Shown here one piece after another: positions 43,830-58,295 of a stretch of 64,000 nt of DNA. Where the stretch lies: NCBI GenBank assembly GCA_030737835.1, contig CM060851.1, positions 930,001 through 994,000 on the forward strand, in the 5' to 3' direction. This DNA is from Acorus gramineus. Taxonomy: Eukaryota; Streptophyta; Magnoliopsida; Acorales; Acoraceae. How positions within the stretch are numbered: the stretch's first letter is position 1; every line of letters starts with the position of its first letter. The notes beneath the pieces were generated by a model. It saw nothing but the letters and a program-made list of their open reading frames with translations. It was not told the DNA's origin and did no database searches. The position numbers and the translations under genes were made by a program.

Positions 43830-46800
43830 TCAATGGTTTCTCACATTCAGATTAACTTCCCTTAACACCTTCGCAGCGTCCTCTGGAAAAACTGGATTTA
43901 TATAACATCCGCTTCCAATCTCAAATCCCCCTATAACACTCAGTTGAGGCACTATTTGCAGAAACCAATGGGCATAAGGTAAGCAAGAGTCTTGCATCTG
44001 AAACGGGGAAGTATGGATCATGAAGTTGAAAGGCGGGTCGTTAAGCTGCAGAGACAGCTTCATCAGCATCAGCTTCAGCAGTCCACCGAGATCTGTGGCC
44101 TGTTAAAAAAAAAATTATTAGTTGGGCAACGTAACGAACATAATCTCAAAAATTATATAGATGAGAATTAAAGGGTGCTCATAGATGCCAATGGAAGCCT
44201 TTTAAGATTTACTTTTCATTGCATGAAAAGAAAATGAAATGAAAGAGTGAAACATAAGACACCATAGCGTTTAGAAATGAGTTTGAGAAACAACTTTTCA
44301 CTTTAGTTTTTGAAAATAGTTTTCCAGGAAGCATATTTTGGTTGGATTCTGAAAAGCTATTTTTTACAACTAAAAGTTGTTTCGCGCTTTCTTCAAAAGC
44401 TAGGGGTCGATGGGGGCAATTGGAAACAAATTTGAATTAAATATAATTTCTGCAAAAACAAAATCTCCAAAAGCCTAATAGGTAAATCTTAGTTACAATT
44501 TCAAGATAATATAGGATTTTGCCTAAAAGGCAGAAGAGCAAGAGCAACTTTTCTTTGACAGGAAGCCACTTAGAAAAGAGTAAGTGCAGTGGAAGCCTTT
44601 GTTTTCGGAAGTCATTCAATTCTCTCTTCATTTCTAAGAGGCATGCCACATCCATTTTCTGTCACTAATTATCGCCAGTTAGATGTTTTTAAATGTGCCA
44701 AAATTACAGGTCCAGCAAAATGTGTAGCACAAGTTGTGGTACTTGTCTAGGTGTTCATAAGCAATCTAAGCAAATACAAGATTGGACAGGGGAACTATAA
44801 AATGAAAGCAATACCTTCTCATGATCTATGTTTTGGAAATACGATAAGTGATCCCGTGGAATGACCCAGATCTCGAAAGGATATGATGCTGCGTGCGGAA
44901 CAATTGAAAAGAAATGTGTCGATTCATCAATCAATAACTCCTTAGATAGAACTTCACAGAGGCTGCATTTTCCTGTTCTATCAAAATAATCTTTCATGGT
45001 ATTGAGCCGAGTAGTGACATTCGGAGGTATGATAGGGAGACCCATGATTTGACTATGTGAATGGCTCATTGATGCACCTGCTGATGCACCATGATTCTTG
45101 AAAACCTTTTTCAACATGAAAAAAACAAATTTAGATGTTATCACAATTAGAGCATCTAATACAGTTGTGCTTTGAAAAATCACAAACCACGTTAGCTATG
45201 TCAATCATGCACAAAATAAATAACATAAAGCAATATGCAATTAAAAAAAAAAAAAAAACAGAGTGGATTTTCCTTGGGATAAACGGATGAAATAGTATCT
45301 GAACCCTTGGGAAAGTATTTTAAACAGCTACCTTCGTTTGTCTGACCGTACTATTGATTGTAAGGCAGAAAATATTAAATGCTTAAGGGAGGTGGTCTGG
45401 CCTGATCATAATCTCAGACATAGGGTACTTGCCTTATCTGTGTCCAGCAATACATCTCTTATAACACCTGAAACAGACACAAGCAATGTATGTTCTTGAT
45501 ACAAGTCTCCTATGGACATGGTCCATACACGTGGACAATAACTTTGTTTTCCTCACATGATACATAGGGCTATTTATCTGTGTATGATCTTAGTGCTGTT
45601 GAAATTGTAGCTCTTATCATAAATTTAAAAAGGGTAAACGTTGAATCACATGTCATATAACTTCTTCTTTTTTCAAATTACTAGAAGTGCAGATCAAAAC
45701 ATCATAAAAATTCTCTAAGTTTAAGTAAGATTTACAAATAATACTTCTGTCACTAAATTTCTTTTTTATGAAGGACATTACCAATTTTATTAGCTGGATA
45801 ATTGGCTAAAGAAGTAGTACAAGAGAAAAAAAAATAGAGAGAAGATTGACCAGCAAGGATACAGGGAAGTCTTTGGAATTTATCTTTTGACAATAACATT
45901 CCAATGAAAACTGATTTTCCATAAATAGGATGCAAAACAGGGGAACTTAACATATCTATTCCACTTCTACACTTCCAGTTTCATATTGGAAGAATTACAA
46001 CAAGTAAAAAGCAATGGAACCCAATCCAAGTGTTGCTTTGGCATCACTGCCTCTAAATCCTCTAAATCATTGACTTCAAGTACATCCTAGGAAGCACATA
46101 CACTTCAATGAAGAACATGTTGTGTCCATGTTCGACATGTACAGGATGCGGGACACGCCATGACTTGTGTTGGACTCGAGTTGGGCATGTCCCATACGTA
46201 TCCAATATTCAAAAAGTAATTTTTTGAACTTTGGACATAGCGTGAACACAACTTGAGGCACGATATTATATTTTTTAAAACTACTACACGCTTACATGAA
46301 GCCAAGTGATGTTAAAATTTTAATGGGGTTGATAGTTGACACGATTGTAGTCATATCAACTTTTTTATAGTTTATAAACATGCACTCATTTTTTAAAAAA
46401 TAATCATGACATAATCATATATTATTTATTTATTTACAATTTACAGTGTTTTTTGCCATGTTTATACAGAATGAATGATGCAAAAATAAAAAAGTAATTC
46501 TACAACAGCTAATCAGAATTTATTGGACTGATGAATATATACCAAGCAACCTAAAAGCAAAACGAATCAATTCCAACAGAATTTATGCGCAAACTTTTAA
46601 ACTATCAGAACCCCATATACCAGTGATTGCACAAAATGCCATCTTGAAATCCCATCAAATTTTCAATCTACTTCAGCAAATGCAAAATTCAACCTCATCC
46701 AACCAACCAAAGCAAAACATATTAACTTTCTTTGCAATTTATAATACTCCAAAAGAGAAACCAAAACCAAATAATCCCACAAATGAACCCATTTCTTTAG

Positions 46801-47671
46801 TTCAAAAATATGAGCATAAACAATATTGAATTGTCAAATACACTACTATTAAACAAGGAATTCAATCTACAACAATACCCAAATAACCAATCAATCACAT
46901 GAACTCAAATATCACATAATTTTACCAAACAAAGCGACAAATTAACCAAAAAAGCAAAGCATACTAACTTTCTTTGCAGTTCATAATCCTCCAATAGTGC
47001 AAGCAAGACCAATCAATCCCAACAACCATACCCAATTCTTTGCCTTCAAAGAAATGAGCAAAAAACAAACAACTAATTCTTGGTGAATTGTCAAATCCAC
47101 TACTTTTAAACAGAGAACTCAATCTACAACAAAACCCAAATTAAAAAAACACATAATTCGATAATAATAATAAAAAGCGATCTTTATCGAGGTTTTCGAC
47201 GATCACCTGAACATACTCGATCGAACCGACCCTTCGGAGCTGCTCCACCCTCTCCTTGTACGTCATCACCACGTCCCCAACCCCCTCCGCCGTCAGATCC
47301 GACAGCCGAACCCCGTGGTCCGGCGTCTCGATCACGACGTCGTGGAAGCCGAACCCCTTCAACGCGTCGAACCCGTCAAGCTCCGACCTTTCGAACCCCA
47401 GGTCCCTCTGGAGGGCCGGGTAGAGGTTCTCGATGACCCGGATCCTCCAATCGGGTCCTGTCTCCGGGACCCGGAAGATCTCCGGCGCGCACTCGGTCTC
47501 CCGGCCGGCGCAGAAGGGGCACGATTTGGGGTTTGGAGGGTTTTTAGGGTTCCCGGCGGCGGACTTGAAGTCGGAGGGCCGGCGAGACCGGGCGGAGGAG
47601 ATGATGACCCATTTGTTGAAGATCGGATCTTTTCGGATCTCGGAAGTCCGATTAGGAGGATCCGACGCCAT
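43830..47671 (-). CDS. ADP-glucose phosphorylase (GalT/HIT-fold, At5g18200-type)
   Basis: Exons on (-) are 47207-47671, 44815-45105 and 43830-44099, predicting 341 residues. It starts MASDPPNRTSEIRKDPIFNK. Zinc-ligand motif CPFC is at 51-54 and a second pair, CSLC, follows in exon 2. The nucleotidyl-transfer active site HSHSQ is at about 170-174, where galactose-1-phosphate uridylyltransferases have HPHXQ. FEIWVIPRDHLSYF and HWFLQIVPQLSVIGGFEIGS are typical of the C-terminal half. The characterised Arabidopsis relative transfers AMP between ADP-glucose and phosphate and does not act as a GALT. No transit peptide is evident. The GC-rich first exon contrasts with the AT-rich introns. The gene lies convergent to MET1, with 379 bases between their stops. 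No defect is seen. Confidence 0.92.
44262..44432. repeat. Dispersed ~170-bp repeat in an ADP-glucose phosphorylase intron
   Basis: GCGTTTAGAAATGAGTTTGA, TTTTTGAAAATAGTTTTCCA, ACTAAAAGTTGTTTCGCG and CAATTGGAAACAAATTTG parallel the copy in MET1 intron 1 (40885-41060). Confidence 0.65.
45106..47206. other. Large intron 1 of the ADP-glucose phosphorylase gene
   Basis: 2.1 kb without a supported gene. A short (-) open frame at 45753-45953 and a GC-richer patch near 46090-46260 look like degraded repeat remnants. Nothing in them is identifiable. Confidence 0.5.
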
Positions 47672-47679
47672 TTTTAGGG

Positions 47680-48770
47680 TTTCGTTTTTGGTGGTGTTTT
47701 GGGGGAGTTGTTTTGTAGAGGAGGGGTGTGGTGTTCTGTTATGGCGGCATCTATATCTTTATCTGGATGTTTTATCGGATGTCTGACTTTTTTCAAAATT
47801 TTCTTTCGAATTGTTGTCTTGTTTGGAGATTCGGTTAATTATTTGTCGTCGCGTTTCATTATATGTGATAATTCTGTTATGGCGGGTATTGATATGTTTA
47901 TATAGAATAATAAAGTGTTTTGACTTTTTAAATTATAAGTTTATGAAATAATTCATGTATGTTCACTTACGTATATACTTCAAGAACTTTATATAACTAT
48001 CTATATAGAACAAAAATTTAAAATTCGTGTGCTTTACATAACGAAGCATGTATCTTCTTAACCTAATGTTGTTTTTTCTTAACTAAAAATTGTAACAAAA
48101 ATTTTCATATCAACATGTAATGATGAAAATCTCATCCATCAAAAAATTTAAAACATTTCATCAATTAAAAAAATTATGAGTGATATCTCATAAATGTTCC
48201 TCGATGGATACTTGTTATCCATCCAAGTATTCACTGATATAATTTTCATATGTACGTAATTGTTTTTACAATATCTAATTGTACATATGTTCGTAATTTA
48301 AAGATGATTGCTCTTAAGATTTGATAAAACATGAGACTCAATTCTGTTGTCCCCCTGATAAAACCATTAACCTTGTTTTTGTTGTCCTAATAAACCTATT
48401 TATTTTGATCAAACCATTAAATTTTCAAATTTTAAAAAAGAAACATTGCTTTTTATTTAAATTTATTGTAGATAACAAGGCAAGAGTAGAACATGTAGCA
48501 AGTCAATGCATGATAAATATGCAAAACAACAACCTCTTTGTATTCATATATATTTATTTTTGGTAATCCTTTCTTTTACAAAAAAATCACTCACACAACC
48601 CCCTCACAATGAACATTTCTGTGACTCAAAATAATAAATATCTTACTCCAAACTCTCAAAAACAGTAAAAAAAAAAAATTCAAAATTCAAAACAGAAAGA
48701 ATCAAATATACACTCTCACTCTTCTTCAGTGTCACCAAAAAAATACAGACCAAAGAAGAATCCAATCAAT
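47680..48770. other. Spacer between ADP-glucose phosphorylase and the myosin 3' end
   Basis: Contains the promoter side of the phosphorylase gene and the myosin 3'UTR/terminator side. AT-rich, no gene and no clear element seen. Confidence 0.5.
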
Positions 48771-48775
48771 TCCAA

Positions 48776-51700
48776 TCAATGTTGCATGAGAAAATGAAAT
48801 TCTGAATTCTGGCGAAGCAATGGAGATGGCTCGACTTCTGACAGGTTGGTGTCGATCACAAATCGTGATACGTCATCCAAAGAGAAAGGTATACTGCAAT
48901 TCAATACAGCACTGAATTACTTGAGATGTTTATGTATTATATTCTTTGCATGGGGCCATGAAGAAGAATGGTACTTAAATTTGATATGTGTTATGCTTTC
49001 AAGAAATCACATTTACCTCGAATCATCGTCCAGCAAGAATGAATTGTTTGGCATCGTGACTGAATCTTCGGTCATCAGTGTCCTCATCTTTCCAATCACC
49101 TGAATGCAACAAACTTTCTGAATTCAGATTTTGGAACCAATTTTCAAAAACAGCTTATGCTCTAGATTGATTGAATAATCGATTCTGAAGAAGCTATTCT
49201 CAACCAGTTTTTTTTCAAAAGAATTGTTTTGTTGATTTTTTACACAAATTTGAAACCATAAGCTGAAATTCAAAAATACTTGTCTAGAACTGATTACCTG
49301 AATAACTGATTCTAGAAAGCAAAATCAGTTTGACAATAGATCCCAAATGGGGACTAGTAGTTATATTTCTTATTGTTAATTTGTGAAGTTGAAGAGTTTG
49401 GAAGGGAAGCCTACTCACATCTGGGGATAGACCTTGAGTTCCATATTTGTCATCCAAAAACATGGTCCCTATGCGATATATTTGTGGAACACTCAATGCC
49501 TGCAAGTAATATGCGCAAGTGTTACTCTGAGATTACTAGGACTAAATGTTCATAGAACGCATTTATCACTTGAGCTTACCGGGCAAAGTTCTTTAATGAT
49601 CTCATCCAAAGACTTTTGAGCCTTTTGATGAAAAACCTGCAATTTAGAGATGTCAAAGTGTGTTCTTTTGCTTAGAAAGAGGATGCATATCTTTTTTCTT
49701 TCTTTTTTGTAGGATAGTGTTTTTTTTCTTTCGTGATTAAATCTTATCCTATTAAAGGAGTAAGACTTGAACTCATGACCCTCACTAAAGAAGGGGTACC
49801 CCTCTACCAACCTACTAAGAGGTGGTGATATCTATATATATGATAAGTAAATTTGGCTTACCAAGAATCCAACTGCTTGCCTGATGTGCTGAAGTGCATC
49901 CCAAGACATCCCGGCAAACTTCAACAAGTTCAATTGAATTAGAACAACATGTTGCAGTTGTGATTTTAAATTGTTGAACATTTGGTAGGTGGTTACCTCA
50001 TCTGTTGCTTTAGAACACCATTGTTCCAAGTCTTGCAACCCGGATTTCACATACTCCCCATTGCTAAAGGAACAGCATTCTCGACGCAACAACAAGCTGG
50101 ATGTAAAATTCAGATACTCATAAATACAGCATACTCAAAGGACATTATAGAAGATATTTTTTTAAACCTATGCCATACCTATTAAAGAGTTGAACATTTA
50201 TGAACGAGAACACTTGACTGAAGATCTTCCTTGTAATCATCGAAGGAACCTGCAATGTCAGATAACAACTTAAAACTCTCCATAAACTTTTGATTTCAGA
50301 AAAGAATAATGTGTGTATAGACATAGTTCCCTCCTGACTTACGTGATTTTCATGCAAAGTATCCATAATGTGGTCCAGGCTCTTCACGATGTTTTGCCAG
50401 TGTATGCTTGATGCTTGTTTTGCTACTAAACTGGAATGGATGCTTTTAGAAGATCCCCTTATAGATCTGACCCTTGCTGACCTTGGTGCCTGAAAATGGG
50501 ATATTCTTTGTTTAGTCATGCTATAGAAAGTTAAATAAGATGCTCATGCTTTCATAGGAAAATACCTGTATGCACATGTTCAGGAAAGGAGCGATCTCTT
50601 TTTTCAAGATGTCTCGGATCATCCCATATATTTTTTCGACGTAAGCAGTAAGGTGTTGCTTAAACAGTAAGGCAGGATACTTCGCTTCAACTTTGGAGTG
50701 CACATCAAGCTTGCCGACCATTCCACTATAGCCACTGGATATGCCTATGTTTGACGAAGAAGAACGCTGACTCTATAAAGTTTGTTTAAAAGCTATCATT
50801 AGTGGTTGTTGAATACAATGCAATATAATTGAAAAAAATGGTTCAAGAGCTTACTTGAGATAATCTCCCAAACAAGGTTGTGTTCATAGTTTGACCACGG
50901 TGTGAACTTATTCTTGATGTGTTTCCTGCCTTGAGTGTATTTTGTAGAAGGAATAATAATGTGGATGTTGTTGAGAGCCAGTAAGCAAGTTCACTCACAT
51001 TCCCATGATTCTACAGTGCAAAAATATATGTCTTAGTGAATCATAGGAAGAAACTCTGGTAAAGGAGATGGTGTTAGTTCAACTGAGTTTCACCTCAACT
51101 GATGACTTAATTGTGTGAATAATACGATCAAATATGCTTGTTCTCTCTGCTTCAAATGATCTCCACTGAAGTAGAGACTTGTAAACTATACATGCAGCAA
51201 CAGGTCGGCCCTTGTCGAATCTCTTCTCTTCCGTTAGACACTTTATGAGCACATCATGATTGTCCTGATAAAGGAAAAATCATTGGCAAAGATGTTTTAG
51301 GATTATGTAGAAAATTGTTTTAGTGATTCACATGAAGCTTCTGTATTAATGATGTGATCCGAAGTACATACTTGTTGCCTGTCATTAAGGGACTTCTGTT
51401 TTGCTAAAGGAAGTGGAGGTGGAGCTTGCACCATTGCCGGTGGAGGAGGAGCAGACACAAACTCCTGCAACTGAAACTTATGAGTTCATTAATGAATAAA
51501 GTCAAAATGGGATCCAATGAAGAAATAATCATAGGTCATTGAGCTTGTACATACTTGTGATGTCTTTGGTTCGTCGGTGACTTGATATCCATTCTCCAAA
51601 TTCTAGACCATAGAGTAAGTTTGGTCAATTATAGGACAATCTCATCTTTTAGAAACTAACAATGTTCAGATTCTTCTCATACCTTAGTGACTTGTAGTAG

Positions 51701-54700
51701 TGGTATATCTGGAGCAGTGACTGGCTGTGCATTGACTTTAGTTTGATTGTGAAGCAGCTGATTCTCTGTCTCCAACATCGCTATCTTACTTTGTAGGCTG
51801 GATAGAAATTGAAAATTGTTTAGATTATCATATTTCAGAAACTATATTTGCATGCAGGTTTTTCAAGAAATTCGAGTAGTGTAGAATAAATTTGCTCCCT
51901 CATCAGTGCAAAGTGATCTTTCCAATAGACACCAACCTTTTCACTTCTTCTGATAAGTCCTCATTTTCTTTTGCATCCAAAGCTTGCTGACGTAGAACCT
52001 GATTTTCAGACTCCAAATTGGACAAACTTGATTCTAACCTGCAGTATCAATAGAAGAATTGTCTGGTTCAGCCTGTTATGCCTAATAATCGCTTATTCAC
52101 TGAGTGTACTTCATTGATACCTTTCCATCATTTCTTGAAGTTCGGATATCTTTGACTGGGACTCTTTGATTTCTTTAAGCCATGTTTCATTCTGCTTTTG
52201 AACCTCACAGTATTTTCTCTCGAATTCCTCGGCATTCATTTTGAAATCATTTAGTTGATCCTAGACAACATCCAAATGGACCGAATCATACAACTCGCAT
52301 AAGAAAAGTAGATAGACAAATGGCATGTTTACTAAAAAATGAGATTGAATTACTTTGTCCATTATTTAATAATTACCTCTAGCTCCTTATTCTTATTTGT
52401 CAACAACTCCAACTTGATGTTGTCTACAATCGGCACCTCTTTGATGACCGGAGGTGCTTCTTCAATCGCAATTCGTGCCTCTTCCTTTACTCTAATGATT
52501 GCAGCATTGGCTTCTTCCAGCCTGCTTTGTGTTTCTTGTAAAGTGGATTGAAGCTTGGCAATCTCTTGACCTTTTGCTTCCTCGATGTCAATCTACATAA
52601 CACAAGTATTGTTTAGTTTCCACTGAATTGGATACCGAGATTGGGAGAATCATCGGTGAAAGGGTACCCTCATGTGCTTCTCAAAGTCTAATCTCCACGT
52701 GAGCTCTTCCACCCTCTTTTCCAACTTATCCTTGGCTTCTTTAAGTGCTCCCGTTTCTCTAGCAGCCTGAACACATTATATTCCACGATTAGTTCATTTA
52801 AACACAACCCAAACTGATTATCACAAAGAAAATTTAATTTAACCATCAAAAGTCAGCAATGCAAGCACAAGTTCAGTTTAAGTAACTCACCATCCTAAGC
52901 TTACGAAGTTCCTTTCGTCCTATTCGTCCTCTCCAAAGACATTGAAGTGTGAGTGTGGATTTCTTTTGTTTCTTGTAGACTGATAGAGCTGAATATCTTC
53001 GCCATTCTCTCTATAAGAGTAAAAAGAATTAGTTGGTGGATCTCCTTTGATCATTGTGTATTCTTTAGTTCTTGAATACTAGTTGTAAATTGGAATTTCC
53101 AAGATAACATGAGTTCTCCATTACCTGGATGATAATGGCAGCCTTAGTTTTCCTTCTGTGTCTATAATCATTACGAGCCGCCATTGCGCGCAAGCCTGTT
53201 TGGATAACTATCACCGATGCCCGTAATTTTGTGAAAGATTTCCTCGCTGAATGACCACGCGCATTTTTCTGTATGCGGAGTGAAGCATCTTCTCTCCTCA
53301 TTTGTTGATACAATTTCCTTGCAAGTTGGGCTGTGGTACATGGAATTTTTTAAGTATGCATTGTAATCCATAGAATTAGTTTCTCTTTCTAAATTAAGTG
53401 AAATCATAGAATCAATAAGGTACCTCTCCATAGTTTTTGAATATGTATAGAGGCTTTTCGTAGAGCGATAAACTCTTTTCGGGTAAGATGTGTTCGGATT
53501 TGCCTTTGGATGATTCTCACTGCATTTGCCAGGACTTCAATTCTTCTAGCATCTAGTTCAGCCATCTGCCCTGCTCTAAGAAACACCTTTGTCTTTCCCA
53601 TCTAATATTAAAAAAAAAAATTATTTTGAGTTTGTATAACATTCCATAGAAACTAATTTTTATCACGATCCTGACTTTGAAATCAGATGGCATTTTCCAT
53701 TAGTCGGGTAAACTGAATATTGCTTCCTGGACTACCTGATATCCTTTCAGTCCCATTCTATCACAGATAGTCGCGCAAGCTGATTTCTCATCAGAACTAT
53801 TATAGTAAGATGTCAAAAAATTACACAAGAATTGCATTAGTTTATAATTCACAGTCATTATTAGAAGATGAAATTCTTGATTTGATGAAGCTTTATACCC
53901 ATCTAGAACATCAGGAGCCAGCATTTGGAAACGATCAAGGAACTCATCAAATGTCCTTTTTGTGGGATATCCAGCACAGCTGATTCTAATCGCCTCAAGC
54001 ACACCCTACCATAGTAAACATCACCAGATAATTATTATAATAAGAGCATCACTTGCTATACCCATAGCAATAACAACAAACCCATTTAGAAAGTAGTATT
54101 TGCAAACTTACTCCACATCTTAATTGATTTAAGACATTGAAATTTTCAAAGATTCCGGGAAGCAAAACACCATTAGGCTTGACACATCTAATATAATGAG
54201 GTTCAGTTGTGCTCAGAGTTTCCATTAGAGACTGCAATTGTTGCTGCATTTGGAACCAAGAGAAGATCAAACCAGTTCATAGAATAAAAAATAATAAGTG
54301 AAGTTTTTAAGCTTTAATCCTGCTATACCTTGAAACGAGTACCAATGGATGAGAATTTGGATTGCTTTGATGATTCCTCAGGCAATGGAGGGAAGAGGTT
54401 TGCAACAAAAGGGCACTTGGAGGCATTCAATAATGCTTGATGTTCTGCGACAACATAATCTTTGTTTTTATCGAGAAAATGATCAGCCTGGTAAACCACC
54501 TGTTGAGCAGTTGAATGTAAATAAAGCAATTTATGCTGAGATAAAATAAAAAAATGATCAAACTCAAAAAAATGTGCTTACATCACCAGCGTAATGGTTG
54601 ATTGTGAAGGCAGTTCTAGCGAGCTTCGGCTTGCTGAATCGCTTGTGAGCTTTGTATGTTTGGTACATTTTTTGTGCAAATGTTTCATGAGTCGATTTTG

Positions 54701-57700
54701 GGAACATACTGCAGTGTAGGAGCCAACGAAATCACATAATGAATGGTTACATGACTATATGTAATAACATTTAACTTTTCAGACAGAACTCTAGTCCTAT
54801 GTCCATGGGCATAAGTAATTTTCATAGACAACTTAACAATTGATTATAACACTGGCAATGATGAATTTATACATATAAATTTGTAAATATATGTGTACAT
54901 GCTTGAGATATGAATTCTTACCATGCTTCATCAAGTAAGGCAATTATTCCTCCAGGTTTCTGCATGCATTTTATGAATAATCAATAACCCAATTGTCTCT
55001 TCTTCCTTCAAAACCTTATTTCACAAATCATATAATCCATTTAACAAAAGCGCATACCTTCTCTATGAGGTCCAAAACATCTTGGTTGTCCACAAATTCC
55101 ACGTAACTCCAATTTATCTCTTCATGCGTGTACTCTTCTTGTTCCATTTTAAATACATGCTACAAAGTTTATACTTGTAAGTTTTGCTTATGTTAAAGAT
55201 GACATATACAATAAATAAAATCATTCTTACTTGATTGAAATGCTGCTGCAACTTCTCGTTTGTAAGGTTGATGCATAACTGCTCAAAACTGCCATTTCAA
55301 GTCAGCAAACTATTAAGTAGGGAAACAAATTACCTTCCTTTTAAAATTTATTAATGGTTCACCTGTTGATCTTGAAGCTTTCAAATCCGTATATGTCAAG
55401 CACTCCAATTATGCTCTTAGCATCCGGATCCTGCCCGATAGAATTATTTATTTTATCAACGATCCTGCCACAATTCAGAAAAGAATGGATAGTGTTCATG
55501 CATTAGCATTTCTATATGCAGTGAAGATGATATCGAGTCCTACCAGTCAAATAGTCTAGAATACACTGTTTTTGCTAATGCATCACGACTTAGTGCTGCT
55601 GATTCAGGATCCAGGAATTTTGTGATATTACCATCTGGTGTAACTATGACTCGCTTGCAAAGCGAGTCTTCAAGGTCCTTCTCATCACACCTATAAACAT
55701 AAGCATTTGATAAGATGGTCAAAATAAAAAGGAGTTATTACATACAGTCCCGCTTACAGCCTTGCATATACCTCAATCAGTGTCCAACGAGGTATGAACC
55801 TCATTAAATGAAGCATGTAATTTTTCACTTTTTTTACAAGTGAGTCTAACAATTCATTAGGGTATGTGCTTCATTTTATGAAAATATATGCTTATAATAT
55901 GAAGTATACACCGTTAAAAAAAAAAAACTTGTGACAACTGCATGTGGAGCTGCAGGCGGGACTGTCCGTAACATTATCAAAATAAAGGTCAACTCATCCA
56001 TAGCCCATTTTCATACATTAATAGCTCTGCAGCCATCTTAAGATGGTATATCGCGGTTTCATCTTTCAACTTAGAGGAGTCCACTTCCTTCCCTTTCACA
56101 AAATCAATGTTTCCAAGGTGAAGGATTGCAGCCACCACACGGAAAATTGCATCCTACATGAATGAAAGGAACAAATTGTGGTATTTGTCATTAATGATCA
56201 ATGTTGGATCCATTTCTGTCCAGGCATCACCTGTTCTTCCAGGCTGATCCCAACAACATCCATGGCATGTCGGGTCTCCAAGTACTCTCTGGCATCATCT
56301 ACATTCGCCACTTCATAACAATTAGTCTGGTTAAGATAACGAAACTTTTTTGGATCTTTAACTTTGAACCTCTTTACATCCTGAAAAGATAAAAAATCAC
56401 TAATTCTTTCCATTAGTGTTGTTTTTCAATTAAATCCCCACAAAATATGATGTATAAAATTTAATTAGAACACAATTACCTCTGGCGGTGCCGCGCATAG
56501 CATATAAAAACAATGGTAGTTCCTCTCAGGATCAGACACCTGACAAACGCGTGATCTTTCAAGAAGATACGTGCGGACGGCAGCACCAGATATCTTCCCA
56601 TATTTGTCAAATTGAATCTCAACAAATTTACCGAAACGACTGATGAAGAGAAAGCCAGGCAACCAAAGGATCATTAACCATAAAAACAAAACCCCAAACA
56701 ACCTAAGATATACAATCCTCACCTTGAATTGTTGTTCTTCACTGTCTTGGCATTCCCAAATGCTTCAAGAACCGGATTGGACTGAAAGTGTGATAACCCA
56801 AATCAATCAAAACATACATTCCAATATGAAGTTTCACCTATGATGGTACTTTACAATTGCTTACCTCCAAAACCTGCTGTTCTACTGTCCTTCCTTCAGT
56901 ACCCGATCGCCCACCCATGAATGCGAGATATCTCATAAGCATCTTCGTAGTTTCTGTTTTACCCGCTCCACTCTCCCCACTCACCAATATGGATTGGCTT
57001 CCTTGCTCATTTATCATAGCCCTATAGTATATACCAAAAATGAAGAGCTCATATAAGTTTTGGTAATGAATGACATCCAATTTGTGTGAATAGAATTATC
57101 TATGAAATTTACCTATAGCAAGCATCTGCAACTGCGAAAAGGTGAGGACTTAGCTCACCAAAGGCAGCACCTTTGTATTGCTCCATCATGTGTACGTCGT
57201 ATAGGTGTGGGAGCCGCTGAAACGGATTCACCGCTATTAAAATGTTCCCTGTGTATGTCTAATTCATGTGGAAAATATTTAGTACCAGCTCGAATTCATA
57301 TGTTTGTTAAATGTGACCATATGTGGGGAAAAAAGAAATGTACATATATTTCATTGAGAGCGAATCGAGAGGCGAGGTTTTGGAGAACGCCTGGTTCGTG
57401 GAGGTAAGCCAACTTGGTCATGTCATCGACCCCCGCCGGAGGCACTTCTGTGTCTTTCGGGTACATGCTCGAAAGATCACTAGTGATCTGAACTCAAAAA
57501 AAAATATGTAAATAACGCAAACAGAGTTATGTTATACAAGATTCATCAAAGTTGAATCTAAAACATGGTTTAGAAGGACTACAAGAAGGATAATTAGAAC
57601 TATGATGGTTGTTCTAGGCTCTTATTTTTATTTGGCTCATTCAGTAATTTCAAAGAAAGGGTGGTATGTATCAAATCATACAAGAAAAAGAAGATTTTGC

Positions 57701-58295
57701 AAATAAAAACTGTTTGTTGATTTTTAACACAACAAAACTAATATCTGAAACCAAAATCTAAATTTTAAAAGACCTATTTAGAATCGATTATCTGAAATAG
57801 ATTTTGGAGGAGTAGAAACAGTTTGACAATTGGTTCCGAACTTTGGCACAAAAACCAATGGATCATACGATGATCCACGCAACAAGATTCAAAATTTAGA
57901 AAATCATTTCAAGGTACCCTTCAAACCTCTGTATAATCATCCAAAGCCAGATTCACAGATTTCAAAAAAAAAACACAAGCTTTCTCTCCCAACAAAGCAT
58001 AAAAACCAATCCAGATTTCCCCATATAGATCAAACCACAGTAACAATCAATAGAAATCAAATCCAGGTTCTTGAGAACTCACAGTCTTCCCATTCGTGGT
58101 GACGATCTTCGCGTTCCCGCCGTTGATCTCCACCACCTCCCCATCGATCCAAGCGGCCTCCGGATCCTCCACCCACACGTGGGACCCGACGACGATGTTC
58201 ACCGGAGTCCCCTGCATCAAAAAAATCCAATCCAATCCAAAATCACACCCAACACAAACACACGCCCCCCAAAAAAATCTAACAAAACTAACCAT
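48776..58295 (-). CDS. Class XI myosin heavy chain (XI-K/MYA1-like), complete
   Basis: An actin-based motor moving organelles along F-actin. The start codon forms its own coding exon: ATG at 58293-58295, a GT donor, then the exon at 58083-58211 beginning [17 protein letters not shown], giving the family's MGTPVN start. Motor landmarks are the P-loop GESGAGKT (~56955-56978), switch I NNNSSRFGKF (across 56640-56782), switch [10 protein letters not shown] (~55380-55420) and YIRCVKPN (~54175-54200). Six IQ-type motifs at ~53600-52900 ([30 protein letters not shown]) bind calmodulin-like chains. A coiled coil spans ~52890-51700. A Pro-rich linker ([16 protein letters not shown], ~51380-51450) precedes the cargo-binding DIL domain ([48 protein letters not shown]). 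It ends [16 protein letters not shown]. More than 30 short exons; those read in detail have normal sites and intact frame. Confidence 0.92.

Noticed and set aside
45753-45953. 66-residue (-) open frame in the phosphorylase intron
   Set aside because: No recognisable domain, no start context; probably a degraded repeat in an intron.
47315-47786. (+) open frames opposite the first exon of ADP-glucose phosphorylase
   Set aside because: Antisense shadow of a GC-rich coding exon.
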